Shown piece after piece: positions 39,717 through 49,345 of a stretch of DNA of 64,000 nt. Each line of letters begins with the position of its first letter. Positions within the stretch are counted from its first letter, which is position 1. Where the stretch lies: positions 1 through 64,000 of the forward strand of contig JBKAGO010000003.1 of the NCBI GenBank assembly GCA_046290435.1, written 5' to 3'. The position numbers and the translations under genes are program-made. Origin of the DNA: CAVQUE01 sp046290435 (GTDB taxonomy: Bacteria > Actinomycetota > Acidimicrobiia > Acidimicrobiales > UBA8592). The notes under the pieces were generated by a model. That model ran no database searches. It had not been told where the DNA came from and saw only the letters and a program-made list of their open reading frames with translations.

Positions 39717-39788
39717 TACTACCCGGGCGCGGGTGAGCCGCACTACCCGGGCGCGGGTGAGCCGCACTACCGGGGCGCGGGTGAGCCG
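39717..39788. repeat. three 24-bp tandem repeats just upstream of rpiB
   Basis: Units at 39717-39740, 39741-39764 and 39765-39788 differ by one base each and contain CCCGGGCGCGGG. They lie 12 bp upstream of the rpiB ATG and could form alternative hairpins in its leader. Confidence 0.9.
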
Positions 39789-39819
39789 TGCCGTCGACGC
39801 CCGACGAGGTCAGACGTTC

Positions 39820-39986
39820 TGGCGCCGAAAACCGTCGCCCAGGCAACAATCCTCGGCGCCAGTCCCATGACCCCAACTCTCTGGCGCCGAAAACCGTCGC
39901 CCAGGCAACAATCCTCGGCGCCAGCCGGACGACGCCACCGAACCGGCGCCGAAAACCGTCGCCCTGACAGCAGTTCTCGGCGCCAG
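39820..39986. repeat. palindromic repeat array, three 43-bp units at exact 62-bp spacing
   Basis: Units at 39820-39862, 39882-39924 and 39944-39986. Each begins GGCGCCGAAAACCGTCGCC and ends CTCGGCGCCAG; the ends are inverted repeats of up to ten bases (CTGGCGCCGA with TCGGCGCCAG). The 19-bp spacers vary. The same unit recurs at 40488, on the other side of the small membrane gene. No coding frame is plausible. Confidence 0.92.
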
Positions 39987-40044
39987 TGACCGATGACGCC
40001 CCGGGCCAGGTTGTCCGGGGGGCCGTTCTCGACAGACTCTCGAC

Positions 40045-40440
40045 ATGGACACCCACACCCGAAACGCCGGCCTTCTCCTCTGCGCCATCGGCATCGTCGC
40101 CTTCGTCGGCACCGGGGCCTCGAGCTTCACCTCGCTCATCCCGGTGGTGCTCGGCCTCGCCCTCGTCGGCTGCGCAGTGCTGGCCACCAAGCGCCCCGAC
40201 CAACGCAAGACCGCCATGCACGGCGCAGCCGCCTTCGCCCTGATCGGCATCCTCGGATCGGCCAGTCGACTCCCCACGGCCTTCGGCGACGACGATGTGT
40301 CGGGCTGGGCCATCGGCGCCAACATCGCCGTGCTCGTTGTGCTCATCCCCTTCATGGTGTTGGCCGTCCAGTCGTTCCGGGCGGCACGGCGGGGCTCGGG
40401 TCAGGCCGACCCGACCAGCCCTGCGTCCTCGACCTCCTGA
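40045..40440 (+). CDS. small four-helix membrane protein between repeat arrays
   Basis: A 131-residue protein with four hydrophobic helices (NAGLLLCAIGIVAFVGTG, LIPVVLGLALVGCAVLA, MHGAAAFALIGILGSAS, IGANIAVLVVLIPFMVLAV) and a hydrophilic tail. The pattern resembles small uncharacterised actinobacterial membrane proteins. It has no named family that I recognise. It is bracketed by the 62-bp-period palindromic repeats on both sides. Confidence 0.78.
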   Translation: MDTHTRNAGLLLCAIGIVAFVGTGASSFTSLIPVVLGLALVGCAVLATKRPDQRKTAMHGAAAFALIGILGSASRLPTAFGDDDVSGWAIGANIAVLVVLIPFMVLAVQSFRAARRGSGQADPTSPASSTS

Positions 40441-40487
40441 CGGCGACCGCCCCCACGCACACGGGCATTCGACCGGCGCCAACGCTC

Positions 40488-40592
40488 CGGCGCCGAAAAC
40501 CGTCGCCGTGACAACAATCCTCGGCGCCAGACGGATGACCCCAACGCTCCGGCGCCGAAAACCGTCGCCCTGACAACAATCCTCGGCGCCAG
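40488..40592. repeat. palindromic repeat array, two further 43-bp units at 62-bp spacing
   Basis: Units at 40488-40530 and 40550-40592 match those at 39820-39986 apart from a few bases. Together five copies flank one gene. Confidence 0.92.
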
Positions 40593-40632
40593 TTCGATGA
40601 CGCCCCGGGCGATGGCGCCCGAGGCGGCGTCG

Positions 40633-41712
<1,080 letters not shown>

Positions 41713-41714
41713 CC

Positions 41715-42791
41715 TCAGTCGCCGCCGCCGTCGAGCTCGGTGAGCTGGCGCGCCCGTTCGTGTTCGACGAGTCCGTCGACGACCTCGTCGAGCTCGCCGC
41801 CGAGCACGCGGTCGAGCTTGTAGAGCGTCAGCCCGATGCGGTGATCGGTGACCCGGTTCTCCTTGAAGTTGTACGTCCGGATCTTCTCCGAACGTCCGCC
41901 GCCGCCGGTCTGGTCCTTGCGGGCCGCCGACTGCTCGGCCGCGACGCGATCCTGTTCGGCCGCCAGGATCCGGGCCCGCAGGACCTGCAGGGCCCGGGCC
42001 TTGTTCTGGAGCTGGCTCTTCTCGTCCTGCATCGACACGACGATGCCCGTGGGCTTGTGGGTGATGCGCACCGCGGAGTCGGTCGTGTTGACCGACTGCC
42101 CGCCGGGGCCCGACGCCCGGAACACGTCGACCTGGAGGTCGTGGTCGTCGATCTGGACGTCGATCTCGGCAGCCTCGGGCAGGACCGCGACGGTGGCCGA
42201 GGATGTGTGGATGCGGCCCTGAGCCTCGGTGACGGGCACGCGCTGCACCCGGTGGGGGCCGCCCTCGTGTTTCATGCGGCTCCACACCGCCGTGCCCTTG
42301 AGCATGAAGGTGATGTCGCTGTAGCCGCCCATGTCGGACTCGTGGGCGCCCAGGACCTCGAGCTTCCAGCCCTGGCGGGTGGCATAGCCGGCATACATGT
42401 CGAACAGGTCCCGGGCGAACAGGTTGGCCTCTTCGCCGCCCTCGGCGCCGCGGATCTCGACGATGACGTTCTTGTCGTCGTTGGGGTCCTTGGGCAGCAG
42501 CAGGTCGCGTAGTTCGGCGTCGAGGCGGGCGATGGCGGCCTCGGCGTCGTCGACCTCGGCGCGGAGGATGTCGCGGTCGTCGGCCGAGGCGTCGGTGATC
42601 ATCTCCTTCGCGGTGCGCAGGTCCTCGTGTGCCTGGCGGAGGCCCCGGATGCGCTCGACGATGGCCTCGAGCTCGGAGTAGCGACGCGCCGCCTGGGTAT
42701 AGGCGGTCTGGTCTGCCAGCAGATCCTGATCGCCGAGGCGCGACTGCAGGTCGAGGAACTCGCGCTCCAGCTCGTCGTGGATGTCGGACAC
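41715..42791 (-). CDS. prfA: peptide chain release factor 1 PrfA
   Basis: A 358-residue class I release factor for UAA and UAG. The GGQ motif is in RASGPGGQSVNTTDSA (residues about 230-232). The stop-codon recognition part lies in AESQ-like GAHESDMGGYSDIT and the family RGAEGGEEANLFARDLF is present. The C terminus TLYKLDRVLGGELDEVVDGL is typical. Start is GTG 42791. Since this is RF1, decoding of UGA depends on RF2 elsewhere, which matters for the proposed UGA-selenocysteine gene. Confidence 0.97.
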   Translation of the reverse strand: MSDIHDELEREFLDLQSRLGDQDLLADQTAYTQAARRYSELEAIVERIRGLRQAHEDLRTAKEMITDASADDRDILRAEVDDAEAAIARLDAELRDLLLPKDPNDDKNVIVEIRGAEGGEEANLFARDLFDMYAGYATRQGWKLEVLGAHESDMGGYSDITFMLKGTAVWSRMKHEGGPHRVQRVPVTEAQGRIHTSSATVAVLPEAAEIDVQIDDHDLQVDVFRASGPGGQSVNTTDSAVRITHKPTGIVVSMQDEKSQLQNKARALQVLRARILAAEQDRVAAEQSAARKDQTGGGGRSEKIRTYNFKENRVTDHRIGLTLYKLDRVLGGELDEVVDGLVEHERARQLTELDGGGD

Positions 42792-42913
42792 GACGGGGAG
42801 GGTACCGTCCCGCCTCCCGTGCCCGAGTGGCTCCGGACGGACGCCACGCGGCGATGCCCGGACGAGAACGAGGAACCGTCCGACATTCACGGCATGTGCC
42901 GGGCGGCGCGTCG

Positions 42914-42919
42914 TACTGT
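42914..42919 (+). promoter_or_regulatory. -10 element TACTGT, probable leaderless start
   Basis: TACTGT lies 7 nt before ATG 42927, with no Shine-Dalgarno in the gap. Confidence 0.5.
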
Positions 42920-42926
42920 CTCGGCC

Positions 42927-43718
42927 ATGACCGACGACACCGCTGGCAACGACACCACCTCTCCGCCTTCGACGGCTCCGACCGGCGCGCTCGCCGGCCG
43001 ACGGGTGCTGGTCGTCGGCGCCTCGGCCGGCATCGGTCGGTCCTTCGCCGCGGCCGCCGCGGGCGAGGGCGCCATGGTGGCCGTGTCGGCCCGCCGGCCC
43101 GAACCCCTCGACGAGCTCGTCGCCGGCGGGGGCGCCCACCACGCCTTCGTCGGCGATGCGGCCGTGCCCGCCGATGCCCGTCGGGTGGCCGACGAGGCCG
43201 CAGCATCGATGGGCGGGCTCGACCTGGTCATGTACGCCGCGGGGTACGGCGTGCTGCAGCGCCTGGTCGACACCGACCCCGAGGTGTGGACCGACGTGTA
43301 CCGGGTGAACGTCGTGGGCGCGAACGTGTCGACCGCCGCGGCACTCCCCCACCTGGGCAGCGACGGCGTCGTCGCGTATCTGTCGTCGCGCACCGCAGAT
43401 GACTGCAACGCCCTGTTCACGTCGTACTCCGCGTCGAAGGCCGCGCTGGATCAGTGCATCCGAGCGTGGCGCATCGAGCACCCCGACCGACGGTTCGTGC
43501 GGATCGTCATGGGCAACTGCCAGCCCACCGAGTTCGCGAACCAGATGAACCTCGACCTGCTGGGCGACGCCCTCGAGGCCTGGGAACGCCAGGCCATACC
43601 GGGCGGCATGATGCACGTCGACGACGTCGGCCTGTCCATGGCCCGGTCGCTAGGCGTGGTCCTGGCGCACCCCGACATCGACTCCAGCGAGCTGAAGCTC
43701 GACGCCCGCACCCGCTGA
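42927..43718 (+). CDS. short-chain dehydrogenase/reductase (SDR)
   Basis: A 263-residue SDR. The cofactor motif is VVGASAGIGRSFAAAA with SARRPEPL at the beta-2 end. The NAG motif is changed to YAAGYGVL, and the catalytic residues are AYLSSRTADD and YSASKAALDQ. The later part (RIVMGNCQPTEFANQMNLDL) is not typical of fatty-acid SDRs. The role is unknown. It stands alone between prfA and the catabolic island. Confidence 0.9.
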   Translation: MTDDTAGNDTTSPPSTAPTGALAGRRVLVVGASAGIGRSFAAAAAGEGAMVAVSARRPEPLDELVAGGGAHHAFVGDAAVPADARRVADEAAASMGGLDLVMYAAGYGVLQRLVDTDPEVWTDVYRVNVVGANVSTAAALPHLGSDGVVAYLSSRTADDCNALFTSYSASKAALDQCIRAWRIEHPDRRFVRIVMGNCQPTEFANQMNLDLLGDALEAWERQAIPGGMMHVDDVGLSMARSLGVVLAHPDIDSSELKLDARTR

Positions 43719-43836
43719 AGGTCACGGGCGCGACCCCTCGTTCCCGCTCTCGGGACCCCGGCCGGCAAGCAGCCCGGCAGTGAGGGCGCCGACGCCGCTC
43801 AGGACCCAGCCTCTCACGACAGCCGGGCAGCACCCG

Positions 43837-44280
43837 TCAGTCGGCGGTTTCGGCTTCGCGAGCTTCCTTCTCGAAGCGGTGGATGACGCCTTCGGTCTCG
43901 ACCACCAGCGGCGCGACGCTGGGATAGCCCGCGTAGGGGGCGAGCATCACCAGCGTTTCGCGCAGTTCGTCGACGGTGAGCTCGCCGTTGCGGAGCGCGG
44001 CGCGGGACTGGATCTTCCAGGTGTCGACCCCGCCCCGGGCGGCGATGACGCCCATGATGAGCAGTCGCCTGTCGCGCACCGACAACACGTCTCGGTCCCA
44101 GACCTCGGCGAACAGCGTCGCGAGCATCACGTCGCTGAAGGGCATCGAGCCCTGCGGCGGGGTGATGACCTCGCCGGCGTAGACCTCTGTCATCTTCGCC
44201 ACACCCCGGGCCCACGCATCAGCGCCCTCGCCGGCGGCGCCGGCCGTGTCGTCGGCCGCAGCCTCGTTCGACTCACTCAT
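43837..44280 (-). CDS. carboxymuconolactone decarboxylase family protein
   Basis: A 147-residue all-helical protein (TLFAEVWDRDVLSVRDRRLL, ARGGVDTWKIQSRAALRNG, LTVDELRETLVMLAPYAGYP). It has no CxxC redox pair, so it belongs to the decarboxylase-like rather than the AhpD-like side of the family. The ATG overlaps the dehydrogenase gene stop by ATGA (44277-44280). It is the last gene of the P450 operon. Confidence 0.9.
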   Translation of the reverse strand: MSESNEAAADDTAGAAGEGADAWARGVAKMTEVYAGEVITPPQGSMPFSDVMLATLFAEVWDRDVLSVRDRRLLIMGVIAARGGVDTWKIQSRAALRNGELTVDELRETLVMLAPYAGYPSVAPLVVETEGVIHRFEKEAREAETAD

Positions 44281-45134
44281 GGTTGTCCTCCCTCGACCCC
44301 GTACAGGGCGGCCATCGAATCACGGATCGCGTCGAGCATGTCGCCGGTGCGGGCCCGGGTCTCGCCCAGGGACCGAGCGAGCGACAGGTCCTTCTCGGCG
44401 ATGCCGACCTGGGTGCGCAGCATCGTCTCGAACTCGCCGGTGATGTGGGCGGCGGGGATGCCGAGGATGTGGCGGTAGCTGTCGGTCAGCGCGCCGAGCT
44501 GGCCCAGCCCCCGCAGCGCTGTCCACAGCGATTCGGGGTCGCCTCCGACACCGGTGATCAGGTCGTAGCCGGTGGCTGCGGCGCCGAACTGGGCGTAGGT
44601 CATGACGTTGACGGCCAGCTTGAGCGCGGCGCCGGCGCCGACCGGGCCGGCGTCGATGATGGTCTCGCCGTAGATCTCGATGAGGCCCCGGGTGGCGTCG
44701 TTCATGTCGGCCATGCCCCCGACGAGCATGGTCTGGGTGCCGGCGCGGGCGTTGGCGTCGCCGCCGGCGACACTGGCGTCGAACACCGCCACGCCCCAGC
44801 GGGCGGCTGTCGCCTGCGCTTCGAGGATCGTGTCGGGATGCACCGTGGAGTGGACGAGGACGACCAGACCGTCGTGGGCACCCTCGGCAATGCCGCCGGG
44901 CCCGTCGAGCACGGCGGCGAGATGCTCGGCGGCCGGGACGCAGATGCTGACGACATCGCTGTTGGCCGCGACGTCGGCGGCGCTGGAACCGGCGGTTGCG
45001 CCCTGGGCCACAGCCCGGTCGACCGCGGCGGGGACGAGGTCGTGGACGGTGACGGGCGCGCCCGTGCCGATGAGGTTCTCGGCCATCGCCGAACCCATCA
45101 TCCCCAGGCCGATGTAGCCGTAGCGGGTGCTCAT
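44277..45134 (-). CDS. 3-hydroxyisobutyrate dehydrogenase family protein
   Basis: A 285-residue beta-hydroxyacid dehydrogenase. The N-terminal dinucleotide site is YIGLGMMGSAMAENLIGTG, the substrate region FDASVAGGDANARAGTQTM and the catalytic lysine is in AGAALKLAVNVM. The all-helical C-terminal domain is complete. It should oxidise a beta-hydroxy acid with NAD(P). It lies between the P450 and the decarboxylase-like gene, with a 31-bp gap and an ATGA overlap. Confidence 0.92.
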   Translation of the reverse strand: MSTRYGYIGLGMMGSAMAENLIGTGAPVTVHDLVPAAVDRAVAQGATAGSSAADVAANSDVVSICVPAAEHLAAVLDGPGGIAEGAHDGLVVLVHSTVHPDTILEAQATAARWGVAVFDASVAGGDANARAGTQTMLVGGMADMNDATRGLIEIYGETIIDAGPVGAGAALKLAVNVMTYAQFGAAATGYDLITGVGGDPESLWTALRGLGQLGALTDSYRHILGIPAAHITGEFETMLRTQVGIAEKDLSLARSLGETRARTGDMLDAIRDSMAALYGVEGGQP

Positions 45135-45165
45135 GACAGTGCCTCCTGCCTCTGCGGACCCGCGG

Positions 45166-46395
45166 TCACGACGCCGCCGTGGGGGTGAAGCGGATCGGCA
45201 GGTTGCTCCAGCCGGTCACGTTGCCGGAATGGAACCGGACCTTGGCGTCGTGGTCGACCTCGTAGTCGGGCAGGCGCCGGTGGATCTCCTCGAACGCCAC
45301 CTTGCCCTCCATGCGGGCCAGGGCGGCGCCCAGGCAGAAGTGGGCGCCATAGCCGAAGGCGAGGTGACGGTCGGGGCGGCGGCCGATGTCGAAGTCCTCG
45401 GCGGTTGGGCCGAACTCGCGCTCGTCGTGGTTGGCCGCCCCGATGAGCAACAGCACCGAGTCGCCGGCGTGCATCGTGGCGCCGTGGCGTTCGATGTCGG
45501 TGGTGAGCGTCCGGTGCATGTACTGCGTGGAGTTGTGGAAGCGCAGGACCTCTTCGACGGTGCCCGGCACGAGCGACAGGTCGGCGACGATGCGGTCGCG
45601 CTGGTCGGGATGCCGGGACAACAGCTCGACACCGTTGGCGACCATCTTGGTGGTGGTCTCGTGGCCGGCGATGACGAACAGCACGCAGAACCCGAGCAGC
45701 TCCTCCTCGGTGAGGCGGCGGCCCTCGACCTCGGCGGTGAGCAGGTCGTTGAGCAGGCCGCTGCCCTCGCCGGCGCGACGCTTAGGGAGGTCGTCGATGA
45801 AGTACTGCAGCAGGTCGAACATGCCCTGCGCGGCTTCGTGCGGGATGGTCATCGAGCCGTCCTCGCGGATGAGGATCTTGTCGGCGTAGCCGCGCAACTC
45901 GGTGCGGTCGGCGGCCGGGATGCCGAGCACCGAGGCGATGACCTCCATCGGGAACGGCCCGGTGATGTCCTCGACGAGATCGCACTCGCCGTGCCCGGCG
46001 ACGGCGTCGATGTAGCCGCAGACGATGCGACGGACCTCGTCCTCCATGTCGGCGACCCGGCGCCCGGTGAACACCCGCGACACCAGCTTGCGGAACTGGG
46101 TGTGGTCGGGCGGGTCGAGCTCGATCATCTGCTCGAAGCCGCCGCCCTGGCCGGCGGTGATGGGCCGGCGGTTCTCGAGCGCCACGCCACCACGGGACGA
46201 GAACGTCTCGAAGTCGCGGAAGGCCTCGAGGACGTCGTCGAAGCGGCTGAGGACCCAGAAGCGGAGCTCGGGATTCCAGTACGCGGGCGCCTCGTCGCGC
46301 AGGCGCCGATACGTGACGTACGGGTCGTCGTGGACCGCGAAGGCGTACGGGTTGTAGACGAGGTCCGGGGTGTCGGTGGTGCTGGCGGCGGACAT
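45166..46395 (-). CDS. cytochrome P450
   Basis: A 409-residue soluble class I P450. The I-helix oxygen-activation motif is AGHETT (residues 243-248), the ExxR motif is EEVLR (281-285), and the heme loop is FGYGAHFCLG with Cys354. The B-C loop is QMIELDPPDHTQFRKLVS. Sequence character is similar to CYP families that hydroxylate terpenes, steroids or fatty acids in actinobacteria, but the substrate cannot be assigned. A ferredoxin gene is not adjacent. It is divergent from the TetR gene across a palindromic operator. Confidence 0.96.
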   Translation of the reverse strand: MSAASTTDTPDLVYNPYAFAVHDDPYVTYRRLRDEAPAYWNPELRFWVLSRFDDVLEAFRDFETFSSRGGVALENRRPITAGQGGGFEQMIELDPPDHTQFRKLVSRVFTGRRVADMEDEVRRIVCGYIDAVAGHGECDLVEDITGPFPMEVIASVLGIPAADRTELRGYADKILIREDGSMTIPHEAAQGMFDLLQYFIDDLPKRRAGEGSGLLNDLLTAEVEGRRLTEEELLGFCVLFVIAGHETTTKMVANGVELLSRHPDQRDRIVADLSLVPGTVEEVLRFHNSTQYMHRTLTTDIERHGATMHAGDSVLLLIGAANHDEREFGPTAEDFDIGRRPDRHLAFGYGAHFCLGAALARMEGKVAFEEIHRRLPDYEVDHDAKVRFHSGNVTGWSNLPIRFTPTAAS

Positions 46396-46401
46396 GGCCG
46401 C

Positions 46402-46407
46402 ACGCTA
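46402..46407 (-). promoter_or_regulatory. -10 element TAGCGT of the P450 gene
   Basis: On the minus strand TAGCGT is 6 nt before ATG 46395. It abuts the palindrome at 46407-46427, so a repressor there would block the promoter. Confidence 0.45.
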
Positions 46408-46427
46408 CATGACAACAGGTGTCATGT
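46407..46427. promoter_or_regulatory. palindromic operator between P450 and TetR genes
   Basis: A perfect inverted repeat ACATGACA-N5-TGTCATGT lies in the divergent gap. It overlaps the only plausible GTG start of the tetR frame (46419). The arrangement fits autorepression and repression of the P450 operon by the TetR protein. Confidence 0.7.
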
Positions 46428-46997
46428 CGACTAGCGTGCCCGCTCATCGCTGCACTGGAACGAACCGCCGACCGGCGGGCCGAGCTGGCCCGAGCCGCCT
46501 ACGAGATGATCGCCGAACGCGGCGTCGACGGCCTGTCGCTGCGCGCCGTGGCCCGACGCTTCGGGGCCACCACCGGCCTGGTCAGCCACCACTTCCTCGA
46601 TCGGGCCGAGCTGGTGCAGGCCGCCCTCGACCACGCCACCGCCGTCATCACAGAGCGAATCCTCGCCGTCGCCGCCGACGCCGACCCCCTCACGATCCTC
46701 GCCGAGGTCCTGCCCACCGACGCCGCGACCATCGAGAACTGGCGCTTCGCCCTGGCCGTGCGCGTGGGCTCGCTCGCCGACACCGACCTGGCACCCTTCG
46801 ACCAGGCAATCACCCGCCGCTGGACCGAAGGCCTCCCAGCCCGCCTCGTCGGCCACGTCGACACCGATCCCGACGTCGCCGCCGCGCATCTCATGACCCT
46901 CGTCGACGGCATCGCGCTGCGCGCCGTGCTCGATCCCGGCGCCTGGCCCCGCGAACGCCAACTCGACCATCTACGACGGGGCCTCGCAGCCCTCTAG
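46419..46997 (+). CDS. TetR-family transcriptional regulator
   Basis: A 192-residue regulator. The helix-turn-helix is AAYEMIAERGVDGLSLRAVARRFGATTGLVSHHF (shown here in parts: AAYEMIAERGVDGLS, LRAVARRFG, TTGLVSHHF). The C-terminal ligand domain is all-helical with a TetR_C-like end. The start is uncertain because GTG 46419 lies inside the palindrome, and the only later starts within reach would be non-standard codons. It precedes an SDR and an ALDH gene (gaps 19 and 8 bp) and likely senses a substrate or intermediate of the pathway. Confidence 0.9.
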   Translation: MSCRLACPLIAALERTADRRAELARAAYEMIAERGVDGLSLRAVARRFGATTGLVSHHFLDRAELVQAALDHATAVITERILAVAADADPLTILAEVLPTDAATIENWRFALAVRVGSLADTDLAPFDQAITRRWTEGLPARLVGHVDTDPDVAAAHLMTLVDGIALRAVLDPGAWPRERQLDHLRRGLAAL

Positions 46998-47016
46998 ACC
47001 ACCTCCAGGAGGATCC

Positions 47017-47766
47017 ATGTCCGAACGATTCGACGGCCGCGTGGCCATCGTGACCGGTGCCGGTGGCGGCATCGGCGAGGCCTACGCCCGGGCGCTGCAC
47101 GCCGAGGGGGCGTCGGTGGTCATCGCCGAGCTGAACGACGAGGCCGGCCGGCGCGTGGCCGACGACCTGGGCGAACGGGCCCTGTTCGTGCGCACCGACG
47201 TCGGCGACCCGGCCAGCACCGATGCCATGGCCGAGGCCACGATGGAGGCGTTCGGCGCCATCCATCATCTGGTCAACAACGCCGCCATCTTCGGCGACAT
47301 GGAGCTCGCCGGGCTCACCAACGTCGACTACGACTACCTCGACCGGTTCCTGAAGGTCAACACGCTCGGGGCGCTGCACTGCACCCGCTCGGTCATGCGG
47401 CCCATGACCAAGGCCGGCGGCGGCAGCATCGTCAACCAGTCCTCGACCGCGGCGTGGATGGGCATCTCGGGCTTCTACGGCCTCGCAAAGGCAGGGGTCA
47501 ACTTCCTGACCACCTCGCTCGCCCACGAGCTGGCGTTCCGCAACATCCGCATCAACGCCATCGCTCCCGGCCCCACCGACACCGCAGCGCTCGGCAAGCA
47601 GGTGCCCGACGAGTTCCGCGATCCGCTGGTGGCGTCGCTGGCCATCAAGCGTCTCGGCACGCCCGACGACCACGTCGGACCGGTGCTGTTCCTGTTGTCC
47701 GACGAGGCCAAGTGGATCACCGGCCACATCCTGGCCGTCGACGGCGGCCAGATCACCCGGATCTGA
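47017..47766 (+). CDS. short-chain dehydrogenase/reductase (SDR)
   Basis: A 249-residue classical SDR with IVTGAGGGIGEAYARAL, NNAAIFGDM, NQSSTAAWMG and YGLAKAG as catalytic set, and the C terminus LAVDGGQITRI. AGGAGG lies 5 nt before the ATG, the clearest ribosome binding site in the island. It probably oxidises an alcohol formed by the P450, or a ring hydroxyl, before the aldehyde dehydrogenase acts. Confidence 0.94.
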   Translation: MSERFDGRVAIVTGAGGGIGEAYARALHAEGASVVIAELNDEAGRRVADDLGERALFVRTDVGDPASTDAMAEATMEAFGAIHHLVNNAAIFGDMELAGLTNVDYDYLDRFLKVNTLGALHCTRSVMRPMTKAGGGSIVNQSSTAAWMGISGFYGLAKAGVNFLTTSLAHELAFRNIRINAIAPGPTDTAALGKQVPDEFRDPLVASLAIKRLGTPDDHVGPVLFLLSDEAKWITGHILAVDGGQITRI

Positions 47767-47774
47767 GGCCCACC

Positions 47775-49235
47775 ATGAACGAACAACCACTCCTGATCGA
47801 CGGGGTCCTGCGCGCAGCGCAGGGCGATGCCACATTCGACGTCGTCGATCCCGCCACCGGCGAGGTCAGCGGCCGGGCCCCCGACGCCACCGCCGACGAC
47901 ATCGACGAGGCCATCGGCGCAGCGCGCCGGGCATTCGACGACGGCACCTGGGCCACCGACCCCGCGGCGCGGGCCAGGGGCCTGCGCCAGTTGCACGAGG
48001 CGCTCGTCGCCCACACCGACGAGCTCACCGAGCTGACCATCGCGGAGGTCGGCGCACCCCTCGGCGCGTGCGGCACCATCCAGGTGGTCGAGCCCCTGAA
48101 GTTCCTGCCGTACTACGCAGACCTCGCCGAGTCCTACGCCTGGTCCGAGTCGCTCGGTGTCGCCGACACCATGGGCGGGCCCGCCGACCGGTGGACCGAG
48201 CGCGAACCCATCGGTGTCGTCGGGGCCATCAGCCCGTGGAACGTCCCCAACCAGATCAACCTGGCCAAGATCGCCCCGGCGCTCGCCGCAGGCTGCACGG
48301 TCGTGCTGAAGCCGGCGCCCGACACGCCGCTGACCGGGCTGTTCCTCGGGCGGATGGTCGCCGAGCACACCGACATCCCGGCAGGTGCGCTCAACGTCGT
48401 CACCGCCGCCGACAAGACCGCGGGCGAGGCCCTGGTGCGCGACCCCCGGGTCGACATGGTCAGCTTCACCGGCTCGACCGCCACGGGACGGCGGATCATG
48501 GAGGTCGCTGCGGCCACCATCAAGAAGGTTTTCCTGGAGCTCGGCGGCAAGTCGGTGCACCTGATCCTCGACGACGTCGAGGACTTCGGCGGGCCAGCGG
48601 TGACGGCGGCGTTCGGCATGGCCATGGTGGCCGGGCAGGGCTGCGCGCTCACCACCCGGGTGCTGCTCCCCCGCTCTCGCTACGACGAGGGCGTCGAGGC
48701 CCTGGCGTCGATGATGACGGCCGTCCCGCCAGGCGACCCGCGCGACCCGGGCACGATGCTCGGCCCGCTGATCAGCGCGGCGCAGCGCGATCGGGTCGAG
48801 AGCTACGTCCGCGCCGGCGTCGACCAGGGCGCCCGCATCGTCTGCGGCGGCAAGCGCCCCGACGGCTTCGACCGGGGCTTCTACTACGAGCCCACCCTGC
48901 TGGCCGATGTCACCAACGACATGGTGGTGGCCACCGACGAGATCTTCGGTCCGGTTCTGGTCGCAATCGCCTACGACGACGATGACGACGCCGTGCGCAT
49001 CGCCAACGACTCCATCTACGGCCTGTCCGGCGCGGTGTTCTCCGCCGACGAGGACCGCGCGCTCGGCGTCGCCCGCCGCATCCGCACCGGCACCATGTCG
49101 ATCAACGGCGGCGTCTGGTACGGCTGCGACGTGCCCTTCGGCGGCTACAAGCAGTCGGGCGTCGGCCGCGAGATGGGCGTCGCCGGTTTCGAGGAGTACC
49201 TCCAGACCCGCGCCTTCGCCCGCCCCGCCGGCTGA
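47775..49235 (+). CDS. aldehyde dehydrogenase family protein
   Basis: A 486-residue NAD(P)-dependent aldehyde dehydrogenase. Motifs are the cofactor region ISPWNVPNQINLAKIAPALA, FTGSTATGRRI, the general base in LELGGKS (Glu255) and the catalytic cysteine in GQGCALTTR (Cys290). The C-terminal VPFGGYKQSGVGREMG is typical. It should convert an aldehyde to the acid that the acyl-CoA synthetase of block two could activate. It starts 8 bp after the SDR stop. Confidence 0.96.
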   Translation: MNEQPLLIDGVLRAAQGDATFDVVDPATGEVSGRAPDATADDIDEAIGAARRAFDDGTWATDPAARARGLRQLHEALVAHTDELTELTIAEVGAPLGACGTIQVVEPLKFLPYYADLAESYAWSESLGVADTMGGPADRWTEREPIGVVGAISPWNVPNQINLAKIAPALAAGCTVVLKPAPDTPLTGLFLGRMVAEHTDIPAGALNVVTAADKTAGEALVRDPRVDMVSFTGSTATGRRIMEVAAATIKKVFLELGGKSVHLILDDVEDFGGPAVTAAFGMAMVAGQGCALTTRVLLPRSRYDEGVEALASMMTAVPPGDPRDPGTMLGPLISAAQRDRVESYVRAGVDQGARIVCGGKRPDGFDRGFYYEPTLLADVTNDMVVATDEIFGPVLVAIAYDDDDDAVRIANDSIYGLSGAVFSADEDRALGVARRIRTGTMSINGGVWYGCDVPFGGYKQSGVGREMGVAGFEEYLQTRAFARPAG

Positions 49236-49345
49236 GCCGGTCTGCCGCATCGGGCGCCGGCGCCCTGCCGGCTCGCCCTACGGCGCCCTAGCGGCAGCGA
49301 CGCAAGTCGGCCGAGCGGCCGGGCGGGCCGGCCCCGCCCGCGGGC

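Noticed and set aside
39820..40592. CRISPR array
   Set aside because: Only three plus two units, repeats are palindromic and longer (43 bp) than the 19-bp spacers, and no cas gene is present.
44283..46434. Plus-strand open frames opposite the dehydrogenase and P450 genes
   Set aside because: They are mirror shadows of the minus-strand genes, which carry all catalytic motifs.
49252..49265. Palindrome GGGCGCCGGCGCCC as terminator between the ALDH gene and the 443-residue gene
   Set aside because: It is perfect but has no loop room and no T tract; it may be chance in GC-rich intergenic DNA.
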